Assembly (NCBI GenBank): GCA_030837445.1
Contig: JAUPKM010000276.1
Span: forward strand, 1-26,723
DNA length: 26,723 bases
DNA from: Actinomycetota bacterium
GTDB lineage: Bacteria > Actinomycetota > Actinomycetes > S36-B12 > UBA10799
Direction of reading: 5' to 3'
The translations under genes and the position numbers were made by a program. A model generated the notes under the pieces. The model searched no databases, was not told the DNA's origin, and was given only the letters and a program-made list of their open reading frames with translations. Shown in pieces: positions 13,563 to 21,677 of the stretch (position 1 is the first letter of the stretch; every line of letters starts with the position of its first letter).

Positions 13563-16175
13563 ACAGCCGAGGTAGACGTAGATGACGGCGACGAGGGTGA
13601 CGGAGTGGTCACCGAGGTCGAGACGATCAAGCGGGGGACCATCCGTGACTACGTGTCCGGAAAGATGGTGCAGGCAACTCCTGAGGAACTCGAAGCGGTG
13701 CAGGTGATGAGCCGACGCCTTGTGGAGGACTTTGGCTATCCCATCTCGCATCTGCGCACTCGCCCTCAGTGGCGAGTGGCTACCTCACCGAGCGAGTCGA
13801 AGAAGTACCCCGTCGACGTAACCGTCTTCTCCTCAGACAAGCACACGGCCGAGAACGTGGCCCTCGTCGTCGAGTGCAAGCGACGCAACCGCAAAGACGG
13901 CACCGAACAGCTCAAACGCTATCTGGACATGTCCAACGCCGATATCGGCATCTGGTTCAACGGCGAAGACCATTGGTACGTCCGCAAGGTCTTCACCAAG
14001 GACGGAGCCCGAAAGTTCGAGACCCTGCCCAACATCCCCCGCTATGGGCAACGGGTTGAAGACATTGGCTTGTACCGCAAGAAGGATCTGGTCAAGCCCA
14101 GCAATCTGCGTTCAGTGTTCCGCGATATACGCAACCACCTGGCGGGCAATGCTCCGGGCATCACGCGTGACGAGCCGCTCGCGCAAGAAGTCATCAATCT
14201 GTTGTTCTGCAAGATCTTTGACGAGATCAACTCCGGCGCAAACGATATGGTTCAGTTCCATTTCGGACACAACGAGGAACCCCGGAACGTCTACAAACGG
14301 ATGCTCGACCTGTTCGACAATGTCAAGGTCGAGTATCCCGACGTCTTCGACGAGGCGGACACGATCTCGCTGGATGAAAACAGCATCGCCTACGTGGTGG
14401 GTGAACTTCAGACCTACAGTCTCCTTCAAGCTGAGCGCGATGCCATCGGTGAAGCGTTCGAAGTCTTTATCGGACCCGCGTTACGTGGTCCTGAGGGACA
14501 ATTCTTCACCCCACGAAACGTTGTGCGTGCGCTCGTAGACATGGTGGATCCCAAACCGGGTGAACTCATCATCGATCCGGCGTGCGGCTCAGGAGGCTTC
14601 CTCACAGTCGCGTTGGAACACGTCTGGGGTGGCCTCGACGCCGAGGCTCAAAACAAGGGATGGTCCGCGTCGCTTCTTGAACGCCGCAAACGTGAGATCG
14701 CCACGCGCACTTTACGAGGCATGGACAAGGACGCTTTTCTTGCAAAGTGCACCAAGGCGTACCTCGCCATCCTGGGGGATGGCCGCGGTGGCGTCTTCCG
14801 CGTCGACAGCAGCCTGCAACCAACCGAGCAGTGGCCAGAGCAGGTCCGCGACAAGGTAAAACTCGGCAGCTTCGACGTGGTGCTGACCAACCCGCCGTTC
14901 GGGAAGAAGATACGCGTCGCGGGCCGACCTACTCTCGAACAGTTCGACCTGGGCCACAAATGGGTGACGAGCAAAAAGACCGGAGCGAAGGAACTAAGCG
15001 ACGAGGTTCTCGCCGACTTTCCTCCGCAACTGTTGTTCGTCGAGCGCTGCCTGCAACTGCTCAAACCCGGTGGCCGGCTCGGTATCGTGCTGCCAGAAAG
15101 TCTCTTTGGCAGTCCGTCCTACTCGCACATCATTGACTGGCTCCAACAGAGAGCGACCATACTGGCGATCGCGGCGATGCCCGAGCCGCTGTTCAAGACC
15201 AGCGGCAAGGCCGGCACTCACACCAAGGTTTGCATGGTCGTGCTGCGCAAACACAACAAGAAGAACACAACCACAGAAGACCTGATCTTCATGGCTGACG
15301 CCAAGTGGTGCGGTCACGACTCACGCGGTAACCCCACGTTCCGCCGGCAAGGTGACGAGGACGTCCTACTCGACGACGTGCCAACGATCGCCAAGAACTA
15401 CGTCAGTTTCAAAAATCTTGGTCTCATACCGAATGATCACCTGGGCTTCATGCAGCCCCGGAGCGAGCTGGCCGGCACGGTATTCATTCCGAAGTACTAC
15501 GACCCGGAACTGGCTGCCGATCTCGCCGCCCTAGAACCAACGCATCACACCCCAGCTCTTCAATCGTTCATCGACAGGGAAGAGATTGCCATCACGACCG
15601 GCGTTGAAGTGGGCAAGATGGCCTACGGCACCGGCCCCATCCCGTTCATCCGCACAAGCGACCTGTCCAACTGGGAACTCAAAGCAGACCCCAAACACGG
15701 GATCAGCCAAGAACTCTTCAAGGCCCTTCGCGCAAAGCACCCGGACAAGTTCGACGTCGCCGTCGGCGACATCCTTATGGTCCGCGACGGCACCTACCTC
15801 ATCGGTACGACGGCAGTCGTCAGTCCCCTGGACACCGAAATCCTGTACCAATCACACGTGATGAAGATCCGCGTCGCCGCCCAAAGCTCCCTCGACCCCT
15901 GGCTCCTGTTCGCTGCCCTCAACTCACCGATCGCCAAACGCCAGATTCGAGCGAAACGCTTCACCCAGGACATTATCGACAGTCTCGGAAACCGCCTCGG
16001 TGAAGTGCGTATCCCACTGCCCCGCAACGAGAAAGAGTGCAAGAGAATATCTAAGGGCATTGAGGAAGCAGTCAAACGACGAGCGCAGCTCAGAGAGACC
16101 ACACGACTGCTGACGATCGAAGTCGAAGGTGCCGACTCCATCCATGAGCTAAGTGCTCTGGAAGAGGCGACTTAA
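13560..16175 (+). CDS. Single-chain restriction-modification protein: HsdR_N nuclease, N6-adenine methylase, HsdS-like domain (871 aa)
   Basis: Residues about 75-125 hold a PD-(D/E)XK nuclease core (D86 in PVDV, then E105-C-K107 in VVECKRR), as in HsdR N-terminal domains. Residues about 190-600 are an HsdM-like methylase with SAM motif DPACGSGGF (339-347) and catalytic NPPF (444-447), specific for N6-adenine. Residues about 690-871 resemble a type I specificity subunit (PFIRTSDL, GDILMVRDGTYLIGT, then RIPLP and a helical tail). There is no DEAD helicase, so this is closer to a type IIG enzyme than to type I; it should methylate and cut at one recognition sequence. The frame is open to TTG at 13509, but GTG at 13560 is favoured. 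Base composition is visibly less GC-rich than in the relaxase, suggesting separate acquisition. Confidence 0.85.
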   Translation: MTAEVDVDDGDEGDGVVTEVETIKRGTIRDYVSGKMVQATPEELEAVQVMSRRLVEDFGYPISHLRTRPQWRVATSPSESKKYPVDVTVFSSDKHTAENVALVVECKRRNRKDGTEQLKRYLDMSNADIGIWFNGEDHWYVRKVFTKDGARKFETLPNIPRYGQRVEDIGLYRKKDLVKPSNLRSVFRDIRNHLAGNAPGITRDEPLAQEVINLLFCKIFDEINSGANDMVQFHFGHNEEPRNVYKRMLDLFDNVKVEYPDVFDEADTISLDENSIAYVVGELQTYSLLQAERDAIGEAFEVFIGPALRGPEGQFFTPRNVVRALVDMVDPKPGELIIDPACGSGGFLTVALEHVWGGLDAEAQNKGWSASLLERRKREIATRTLRGMDKDAFLAKCTKAYLAILGDGRGGVFRVDSSLQPTEQWPEQVRDKVKLGSFDVVLTNPPFGKKIRVAGRPTLEQFDLGHKWVTSKKTGAKELSDEVLADFPPQLLFVERCLQLLKPGGRLGIVLPESLFGSPSYSHIIDWLQQRATILAIAAMPEPLFKTSGKAGTHTKVCMVVLRKHNKKNTTTEDLIFMADAKWCGHDSRGNPTFRRQGDEDVLLDDVPTIAKNYVSFKNLGLIPNDHLGFMQPRSELAGTVFIPKYYDPELAADLAALEPTHHTPALQSFIDREEIAITTGVEVGKMAYGTGPIPFIRTSDLSNWELKADPKHGISQELFKALRAKHPDKFDVAVGDILMVRDGTYLIGTTAVVSPLDTEILYQSHVMKIRVAAQSSLDPWLLFAALNSPIAKRQIRAKRFTQDIIDSLGNRLGEVRIPLPRNEKECKRISKGIEEAVKRRAQLRETTRLLTIEVEGADSIHELSALEEAT

Positions 16176-16253
16176 GAAGATTCGCCCGGAGCGTTCGATA
16201 TGGCGGACCCATCGCCGGAATCGCAACAGAGGTCGATTTCGGCGATCGATTGT

Positions 16254-17285
16254 TTATAGACCCAGCTGAGTTGCGGCGTTGTCATCCCACGCATGGTGGA
16301 TGCGGACGTAGGTGCCGATGGTGGCCAGGGAGCGGTGCCGGGTTTGGTGAGCGATGGCGCGGTCGGAGGCTCCGCGTAGGTGGGCATGGGTGACGAATCC
16401 GGCACGCAGGCTGTGTGCGCTGTAGGGGCCGGGGTCGATGCCGGCTCGGGCAATGGCGTTCTGGACGAGGGTGTTGACGGATTCGGGGTGCAGCCGACGG
16501 GACAGCACGCGGTTTCCTTTGGAAACCGGCCGGAACACGGGTCCGTCGGTGATGTCGGCGGCCGTGAGCCAGTTGCGCAGAGCGGTCACGGGGGAACGAC
16601 CGGGGTGGGTGCCGTGGGGGACGACGACCAGTTCGGCGCGTTCTCCGGTCTGGTTGGTCTTGGAGCGGGGTAGCGCAAGTACGAGGCCGTTGGGGTGCTC
16701 GCTGACGTGAGCGAGGTCAAGCGCGGCCAGCTCGCTGCGGCGCAGAGCAGTGACGAACCCGACGAGTAGCAGGGCGCGGTCTCGCAGGCCGCCAAGATCG
16801 GGTCCGGAGGGTCGATTGGGAGCAGTCCAAGTGCGGGTGACGGGGCAGGCATCGAGGACGTCGAGCAGCAACGGTGGCATCAGCGGGGTGGCCTGCTCGG
16901 GCGGGGTGGTGTGGGTGCGGCGGATACCTTCCCAGACCGCGAGGACGCGGGCGTTGGCGGTGGGGTCGGCCAGGTCGTGCACGGTGTGGGCGAACTTGAT
17001 GGCTGAGAGTCGCCGGCTCATGGTTCCCACCTTGGCGCCGCGCTCGGCCAGGGTGGTGAGGTAGCCGGTGATGGCAGCGGCCTCGGCGGGCAACGATGCG
17101 GTGTTGGCGGTGGTGCACCAGGTGGTGAACTCCGCCCAGTCGGAGCGGTAGCCACGCACGGTGTTGGCGGCACGGGCCGCGGTGACGTAGCGGGCTTCGG
17201 CGACGGTCAAGGAGTCGTCTGCGACGACCATGGACGGGTCGGTGAGCCCGTGCGGAAAGTCGACCGATCCATCTACGTTCGTCAC
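16254..17285 (-). CDS. Tyrosine recombinase / integrase (343 aa)
   Basis: The catalytic set is complete: R182 in TALRRSEL, K209 in SKTNQTG, H291 and R294 in HSLR, H317 in RHRS and nucleophile Y326 in IGTYVR. The N-terminal 130 residues form a SAM-like core-binding domain (TVRGYRSDWAEFTTWC). It breaks and rejoins DNA at specific sites; plasmid dimer resolution or cassette integration are both possible. GTG at 17285 overlaps the ATPase stop by 4 bases (GTGA) and is preferred over TTG at 17306. Coupling to an SMC-like ATPase is unusual for a plain resolvase. It converges with the restriction-modification gene, 78 bases away. No attachment site is visible. Confidence 0.88.
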   Translation of the reverse strand: MTNVDGSVDFPHGLTDPSMVVADDSLTVAEARYVTAARAANTVRGYRSDWAEFTTWCTTANTASLPAEAAAITGYLTTLAERGAKVGTMSRRLSAIKFAHTVHDLADPTANARVLAVWEGIRRTHTTPPEQATPLMPPLLLDVLDACPVTRTWTAPNRPSGPDLGGLRDRALLLVGFVTALRRSELAALDLAHVSEHPNGLVLALPRSKTNQTGERAELVVVPHGTHPGRSPVTALRNWLTAADITDGPVFRPVSKGNRVLSRRLHPESVNTLVQNAIARAGIDPGPYSAHSLRAGFVTHAHLRGASDRAIAHQTRHRSLATIGTYVRIHHAWDDNAATQLGL

Positions 17286-19858
17286 TGCAAAAGCCCACCG
17301 GGCCAATGGCTTTGATGAGCCTTGGCGATCCTGCGGAGGTTCTTGGCGGTCTGCTTGAGTTCAGTGGACGGGGGGACATCGTCATCGTGGCTGCCGGGGT
17401 TGAGCACCTTGGGGAACAGCTTCCAATGTCCTTGTTCGGCGTTGCCACCGACGACCAAGGGCAGTACCCGCGGAAGGAGGTCACCGAGGTTCTTGGACTT
17501 GACGTCGGCAACGGACATGGCTGTTCCGGCGTGGGTTTGCCCGGTGGCGATGATCTGCTTGGCCAGGCGCTCGGCGGCTGACCGCAGCGTGGTGCAGGCC
17601 GAGCGGCGGCCCTTCGCGGTGGGGGAGTTGAGGCTTTCTTGGGCTTCGAGCATGAGCTGGCCGAAGGCGTCGGCGGTCTGGGTGGACTCCGGGCCGGCGA
17701 TCATGTCAATCAGATCGAGTCGATAGGACAACCCATTGCTGCTGCTGCCATGACTTGTGTACGCCCATTCGGCGAGTTTGCCGTCGAAGGTGGTGACGAT
17801 GACCTGGATACCTGCATTGAGCAGTTCGGCCAAGGTGTCTTGAACGAAGGTGAGCCGGTGATCGGAGTCGCTGCCGGGGATGGGGTCATCCAGAACCACG
17901 ACGCGTGACCCCAGGAGTTCGGTGCGGGCCAGGAAGATTGACAGGCCCAGGGCGTTGAGTTGGGAGTCGCTGTAGACGCCGAGGGCTTCGCGGGTCACCG
18001 GCGTGCTGAGCATATCGATGCGCAGGTCGGCGACGAGGTTGACGAAGAGGGTTCCGCCGGCTCGACGTTTGATGCCACCGAATCCGACGAGTTCGTCGGG
18101 GCGGACGGTGCTCCACCATTTGGTGATGGTGTCGCTCATCTGGGTGAAGCGGGTGTCCAGGACGCCTCCGGCGGCGGTGCTCAGCGACTTTTCAGCAGTG
18201 TTGAGGCGCCGGATGGTCTGTTGTCGGGTGGCCTCGGTGATGATGTCGGCGACCAGTTCGGCACGATGGTCCAGCAGGTCGGCGACCTCACGGAGACCGC
18301 TGAGGGCGGTGCGGTCGCGGGTGGCCGCGTCGACCGCCGCGCGCAGCGCCATGGCGGTCTCGGCATAAGGGGTGCTGACCGTCGTGAGATGGGCCAGCGC
18401 GGCGGTGAGGCCCTCATATACCGCATTGAGGTCGTCGGCGACGGGGTGGCGTCCGGCGACGGCATCGCCGGCATGTTCGACGGCGGCGCGCACCGCCGTG
18501 GCGGCGGTCGTGACGACGGTGACGGCCTCGCTGAGGTCGCCCGCTCCGGCGTGGGCGTCGGCAGCAAGGCTTGGGTCGAGGCCGAGGTCGCGCAGACCGT
18601 CGGTGGCGCGGGTCAGTTGTTCCGCCGGCCAGCTGGCTGCGGCCGGTGCGGTTCGTGTCGCAGCCGCGGCCAACTGGTCGAGATCTCGGCGGGCGTCGGC
18701 TAGGGCATCGGTGCTTGATCGTGCTGTGTCGGTGAGCGATTGGGTACGGCGGAGGTGCTCGCGCAACGCGGCGAGGCGATCGGGTGTCAAGGCGTCGTCG
18801 GTGCCGCAGACCGGGCAGTCGACGGGGTGGTTCAGGGTGGCGTACTCGTCGACTGCCAGAACGGCCTCGAACACCGGGGTGTGCTGGGCGATGTGCTGGT
18901 CAACGCCGGTCAGTGCGATGCGGTAGGGGTCGAGATCCGGTGGTGTGGGCGATCGATCCGGTGGCGGCTCGACAGTGAACGCCGAGAGCGGGAACGCTTG
19001 TTCGCGTTGGTCTTCCAGTGCGGTGAAGAGGGTGGCGCGGAGTTCGTCGAGATCGACGATGCGAACGGGCCCGTCGGGGTCGCTGCGGCGGCCGAGGACC
19101 GCGTTGCCGGCGTCCAGAAGGGCGCTGTCCACGGCGGTGGTGGCCGCTTCGGCAGTGATGGGCTTTTTGACCAGGGCGGTGAACGCGTCGCTCGTCGAGG
19201 CGGCTGGCGTTCCAGCGAGGGTTCCTACCTGGCGGAGTGCACTTCCCGGTTGCTCGGCCTCGACGCGACCGCGCGCGGCGCGCACGCGTTCGCGGAACCG
19301 GTCGAGGTCGGTAAGCGAGAGCAGGGCCTTGAAGTAACCGACGCGTTGCTTGGGTTCGGTGGACAGGACGTGGCGCAGGGTGTGCTGCAGAAGCACCGGT
19401 GCGCGAACTGGCGGGTCGGCCAACGGGAAGCCCACCTGGTCGAGGTTGTCGGCCTTGACGCCGTCGATGAGCAAACGGCTGTCGCATTCGGTGCCTTGGC
19501 CGAAGTCGCAGAGCAGTTCGCGGCGGACCTCATGAGTGACGCCAGCGGCGTCTCGGATGACGGCCTGAACGTAGACGTCGGTGTCAGCAACCGGGAGATG
19601 GGCGTTTCGCAGGCTGTCGTGGTACTCGGCCTTGGACCCGCCGAGCATGTCGCGGCGGCTGCTGAGGCCGCTGATCAGGAACTCGATGGCCTCGGCAAGG
19701 CTGGTCTTGCCTTGACTGTTGCCGGCGTGGACGACCACCAGGGGTGCGTCGAGTTGCAGGGTGCGGGCCTCGGTGCCGAAGGCGCGGAAGCCACGGACCT
19801 CCAGCGATACCAGGCGCGGACCACTGGCTACGACGGGGGCGGGAGCGGGGACGGTCAT
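17282..19858 (-). CDS. Rad50/SMC-like ATPase (858 aa)
   Basis: An ABC-type ATPase head is split by a long helical region: Walker A GNSQGKT (46-52), an ABC signature-like YSDSQLNALGL (629-639) and Walker B VVVLDDP (653-659). The central ~300 residues are helical and contain a zinc-hook-like CPVC at 348-351, as in Rad50. About 200 residues follow Walker B, ending with HWKLFPKVLNPGSHDDD, which is longer than a standard RecN/Rad50 tail. The ATG overlaps the stop of the 55-residue gene by 4 bases, and the stop overlaps the integrase start by 4, so these three are surely one operon. Such ATPases occur in DNA repair and in phage or plasmid defence; which applies here cannot be told from sequence alone. 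Confidence 0.85.
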   Translation of the reverse strand: MTVPAPAPVVASGPRLVSLEVRGFRAFGTEARTLQLDAPLVVVHAGNSQGKTSLAEAIEFLISGLSSRRDMLGGSKAEYHDSLRNAHLPVADTDVYVQAVIRDAAGVTHEVRRELLCDFGQGTECDSRLLIDGVKADNLDQVGFPLADPPVRAPVLLQHTLRHVLSTEPKQRVGYFKALLSLTDLDRFRERVRAARGRVEAEQPGSALRQVGTLAGTPAASTSDAFTALVKKPITAEAATTAVDSALLDAGNAVLGRRSDPDGPVRIVDLDELRATLFTALEDQREQAFPLSAFTVEPPPDRSPTPPDLDPYRIALTGVDQHIAQHTPVFEAVLAVDEYATLNHPVDCPVCGTDDALTPDRLAALREHLRRTQSLTDTARSSTDALADARRDLDQLAAAATRTAPAAASWPAEQLTRATDGLRDLGLDPSLAADAHAGAGDLSEAVTVVTTAATAVRAAVEHAGDAVAGRHPVADDLNAVYEGLTAALAHLTTVSTPYAETAMALRAAVDAATRDRTALSGLREVADLLDHRAELVADIITEATRQQTIRRLNTAEKSLSTAAGGVLDTRFTQMSDTITKWWSTVRPDELVGFGGIKRRAGGTLFVNLVADLRIDMLSTPVTREALGVYSDSQLNALGLSIFLARTELLGSRVVVLDDPIPGSDSDHRLTFVQDTLAELLNAGIQVIVTTFDGKLAEWAYTSHGSSSNGLSYRLDLIDMIAGPESTQTADAFGQLMLEAQESLNSPTAKGRRSACTTLRSAAERLAKQIIATGQTHAGTAMSVADVKSKNLGDLLPRVLPLVVGGNAEQGHWKLFPKVLNPGSHDDDVPPSTELKQTAKNLRRIAKAHQSHWPGGLLQ

Positions 19859-20022
19859 GGCTGCCGCCAGGTCGCGATGACCGCATCGAGCGCCTCATCG
19901 AGGTCGGCGTCGGTGGTGGCCTCGGCGACCGCCTCGGCCAGGGCGCGGGCGTCGCGGGGGCCGGCGGTGGTGCCGGTCAGCTGAGCCAGCAGGGCATCGA
20001 GGTTGGGCAGCAGGTCGCTCAT
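19855..20022 (-). CDS. Small acidic helical protein of the ATPase-recombinase operon (55 aa)
   Basis: It starts MSDLLPNLDALLAQLTG and ends ALDAVIATWRQP. It is short, acidic and entirely helical in appearance. ATG at 20022 is chosen because earlier residues (from an in-frame start at 20064) look non-coding; no strong ribosome binding site is seen. Its TGA overlaps the ATPase ATG by 4 bases, so it is probably translated together with it and may bind it. Small helical partners are common with SMC-like ATPases, but I do not recognise this one. Confidence 0.6.
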   Translation of the reverse strand: MSDLLPNLDALLAQLTGTTAGPRDARALAEAVAEATTDADLDEALDAVIATWRQP

Positions 20023-20104
20023 CGGGATCGGAGCATACCTGCCATTACACGGGATTCCGTCCATTATCCCGGGTAATAAAGACCGTCAGGAGGGGCCAGG
20101 GGTG

Positions 20105-20392
20105 TCAGCGGTTCTTTCGCCGGCGGGCCGCGGCCAACGACACGACTCCGTCATTGGCCGCGGCTTGGTCGATCCCGAGGATCTGATGGGCGATCGTGGC
20201 GATGACGTCGTCGGTGACGTAGAACTTCGCGGCCTGACGGCCGATGCGCATCAGTCGTGCGGTGGTGTCGAGGTGATCTGAGATCAGCTCGCGCACGACG
20301 TCCTCGGGCAGGGTCATCTCGTACTCAGTCAGCCGTGCCAGGAGCAGCGCCGTGCGATCATCCAGCCAGGGGGACCGCCGCATCTTGGTCAT
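20105..20392 (-). CDS. Hypothetical protein, first gene of the ATPase-recombinase operon (95 aa)
   Basis: ATG at 20392 (MTKMRRSPWLDDRTALLL) is preferred; ATG at 20383 is an alternative, and the longer in-frame extension to 20608 overlaps the divergent gene and palindromes and is unlikely. The middle is helical (EDVVRELISDHLDTTARLMRIGRQAAKF) and the C-terminus is basic (AAARRRKNR), which suggests DNA or RNA binding. It lies 82 bases upstream of the 55-residue gene on the same strand. Family unknown; it could be the regulator that binds the palindromes just upstream. Confidence 0.6.
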   Translation of the reverse strand: MTKMRRSPWLDDRTALLLARLTEYEMTLPEDVVRELISDHLDTTARLMRIGRQAAKFYVTDDVIATIAHQILGIDQAAANDGVVSLAAARRRKNR

Positions 20393-20422
20393 CTGGCGAC
20401 GGTAGCCCGTTCCGGCCTTACC

Positions 20423-20506
20423 GAGACGAGATATGAAACATCGCGACCTGCGACATTGACCGCCGAACAAGCAATATTTCTTGCGTCTCGTTTCTAGATA
20501 TGAGAC
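20423..20506. promoter_or_regulatory. Palindromic operator cluster between divergent genes
   Basis: A near-perfect 22-base palindrome at 20485-20506 has outer arms GTCTC and GAGAC and centre TCTAGA. A related half-site, ATATGAAAC with CGAG before it, lies at 20427-20439. A second palindrome, CAAGCAATATTTCTTG, lies at 20468-20483. The cluster sits between the minus-strand operon (start 20392) and the plus-strand nuclease gene (start 20593), suggesting shared control of both. Confidence 0.5.
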
Positions 20507-20592
20507 TTGGGCAAAGTGCGGTGCGTTGCGACGCTTGGCCCCGGCGGGTGAGGGTAGCGTTTTCACTGCATCAGCCAATGGAGTGATGACAC

Positions 20593-21609
20593 ATGCCGAA
20601 GCGGTCAAACGATTTCCAACGCCTTATCGCGATGCTCACTCAGCTGTCGAGCGGCGGCGCCGCGGTGCATGAGTCCGTCGAGGTACTAGAGATTGCCTCT
20701 GGTCAACGACGCGAGGTAGATGTCGTGGCGCTCGGGGAGGTTGCCGGACATCAAACTACCGTGTTCATCGAATGCCGGGACTGGCAGCGCAAGCAAGACG
20801 TGCAATGGGTGGAGCAGGCCCGCACAAAGTTCGATGACCTGGGCGCGAATGTAAAGGTCCTCGTCTCGTCTAGCGGATTCACGAAGTCTGCCCTTCAGAA
20901 AGCTGCTCACTACGGCATCAAGACCATCAGTCCAGGCGAAATCACGGACGAATTCGTCGGTCGGTTAGTCAACAGCGTCAGCGAAATTCAATACCACCAC
21001 TGGGTCACCTTGACGCTGAAAGCCGAGGCGGTCATCACACGCGACGGAGTCACGCAGCAGCAAGAGCTGCCTGGCAACGTTCCCGTTTGGCTCGCTGATG
21101 GCTCACAAGCCTCCCTTTTCGTCGACCTTGTGCAGCATGTCACGTCCAGTCATACACGCATGCACGACGACGAGTGGGAGGAGATGTTCCGTACTGGCGT
21201 GGAGAAGTACGGCGAGGGCAAAGTCAAATTCGTCGCGACCGGCGATGGCCCGGCCCCGGTGTTCAATGGCCAAAAGGTCTATCTCAAGGGAATATCAAGC
21301 CAAAGCGGTGAAGAGGAGCTATTTGAGATCGCTAATGTGATTGTCCAATTCGAGGCGCAGAGGACAGTAGTGGATGTGGCCTTGACTCACGGGGAGTACG
21401 ACGGCACCTACTTTTCTACCGGTAAAAGCGTTGTCGGCCAGGGCAACTCCCTGCAACTTGTGTACACCGAGAACGTCGATGGAGAATTCGACCTGATGGG
21501 GCGGATTGATGGAACCGTGGAATCTCTCGGTCCGTTGATCGGGGCCACAATGGGTACCAAATCGGAACCACCCGTAGAAGCCGAAGAGTCGGCTCGCATC
21601 GTCGAGTAG
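20593..21609 (+). CDS. Mrr-like PD-(D/E)XK endonuclease-fold protein (338 aa)
   Basis: Residues about 8-115 form a restriction-endonuclease-like fold: D43 in REVDVVA, then E60-C-R62 in VFIECRDW, and a helix followed by a VKVLVSSSGFTKSALQKAAHYGIKT strand-helix typical of Mrr_cat domains. The usual Lys of ExK is Arg here, which is seen in some relatives but could weaken catalysis. Residues 130-338 form a separate beta-rich domain I do not recognise, possibly for target sensing. ATG at 20593 has GGAG 9 bases upstream. The gene is AT-richer than the backbone and divergent from the ATPase operon with shared palindromes, so they may be one defence unit. Its end is part of a 17-bp tandem duplication. 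Confidence 0.7.
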   Translation: MPKRSNDFQRLIAMLTQLSSGGAAVHESVEVLEIASGQRREVDVVALGEVAGHQTTVFIECRDWQRKQDVQWVEQARTKFDDLGANVKVLVSSSGFTKSALQKAAHYGIKTISPGEITDEFVGRLVNSVSEIQYHHWVTLTLKAEAVITRDGVTQQQELPGNVPVWLADGSQASLFVDLVQHVTSSHTRMHDDEWEEMFRTGVEKYGEGKVKFVATGDGPAPVFNGQKVYLKGISSQSGEEELFEIANVIVQFEAQRTVVDVALTHGEYDGTYFSTGKSVVGQGNSLQLVYTENVDGEFDLMGRIDGTVESLGPLIGATMGTKSEPPVEAEESARIVE

Positions 21610-21626
21610 CTCGCATCGTCGAGTAG
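21593..21626. repeat. 17-bp tandem duplication at the nuclease gene stop
   Basis: CTCGCATCGTCGAGTAG occurs at 21593-21609 and again immediately at 21610-21626. The first copy contains the TAG stop codon, so the second repeats the coding end outside the gene. The exact identity points to a recent slippage event. Confidence 0.9.
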
Positions 21627-21660
21627 AAGGTCTACATCCGAGACAGCTTTCGGCGATAGC

Positions 21661-21677
21661 TAGGCTTGGGCTCTGTG
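21661..21677 (+). promoter_or_regulatory. Probable leaderless promoter of the VOC gene
   Basis: TAGGCT (21661-21666) fits the -10 pattern and lies 8 bases before GTG at 21675, where the protein reads MAPLRAFPVVYAATDV. No ribosome binding site is present. Confidence 0.4.

Noticed and set aside
16176..17285. Attachment site for the tyrosine recombinase
   Set aside because: No tRNA end or paired direct repeat flanking the region could be identified by eye.
18740..19984. Long plus-strand frame (414 codons) opposite the ATPase gene
   Set aside because: It is antisense to a gene with intact ATPase motifs; high GC leaves long open frames on the opposite strand, and the translation has no recognisable motif.
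16254..20392. Assignment of the ATPase operon to Wadjet or Lamassu
   Set aside because: Wadjet needs JetA/B and a JetD-type nuclease, and Lamassu an LmuA effector; neither is visible, and a tyrosine recombinase is not part of these as I know them.
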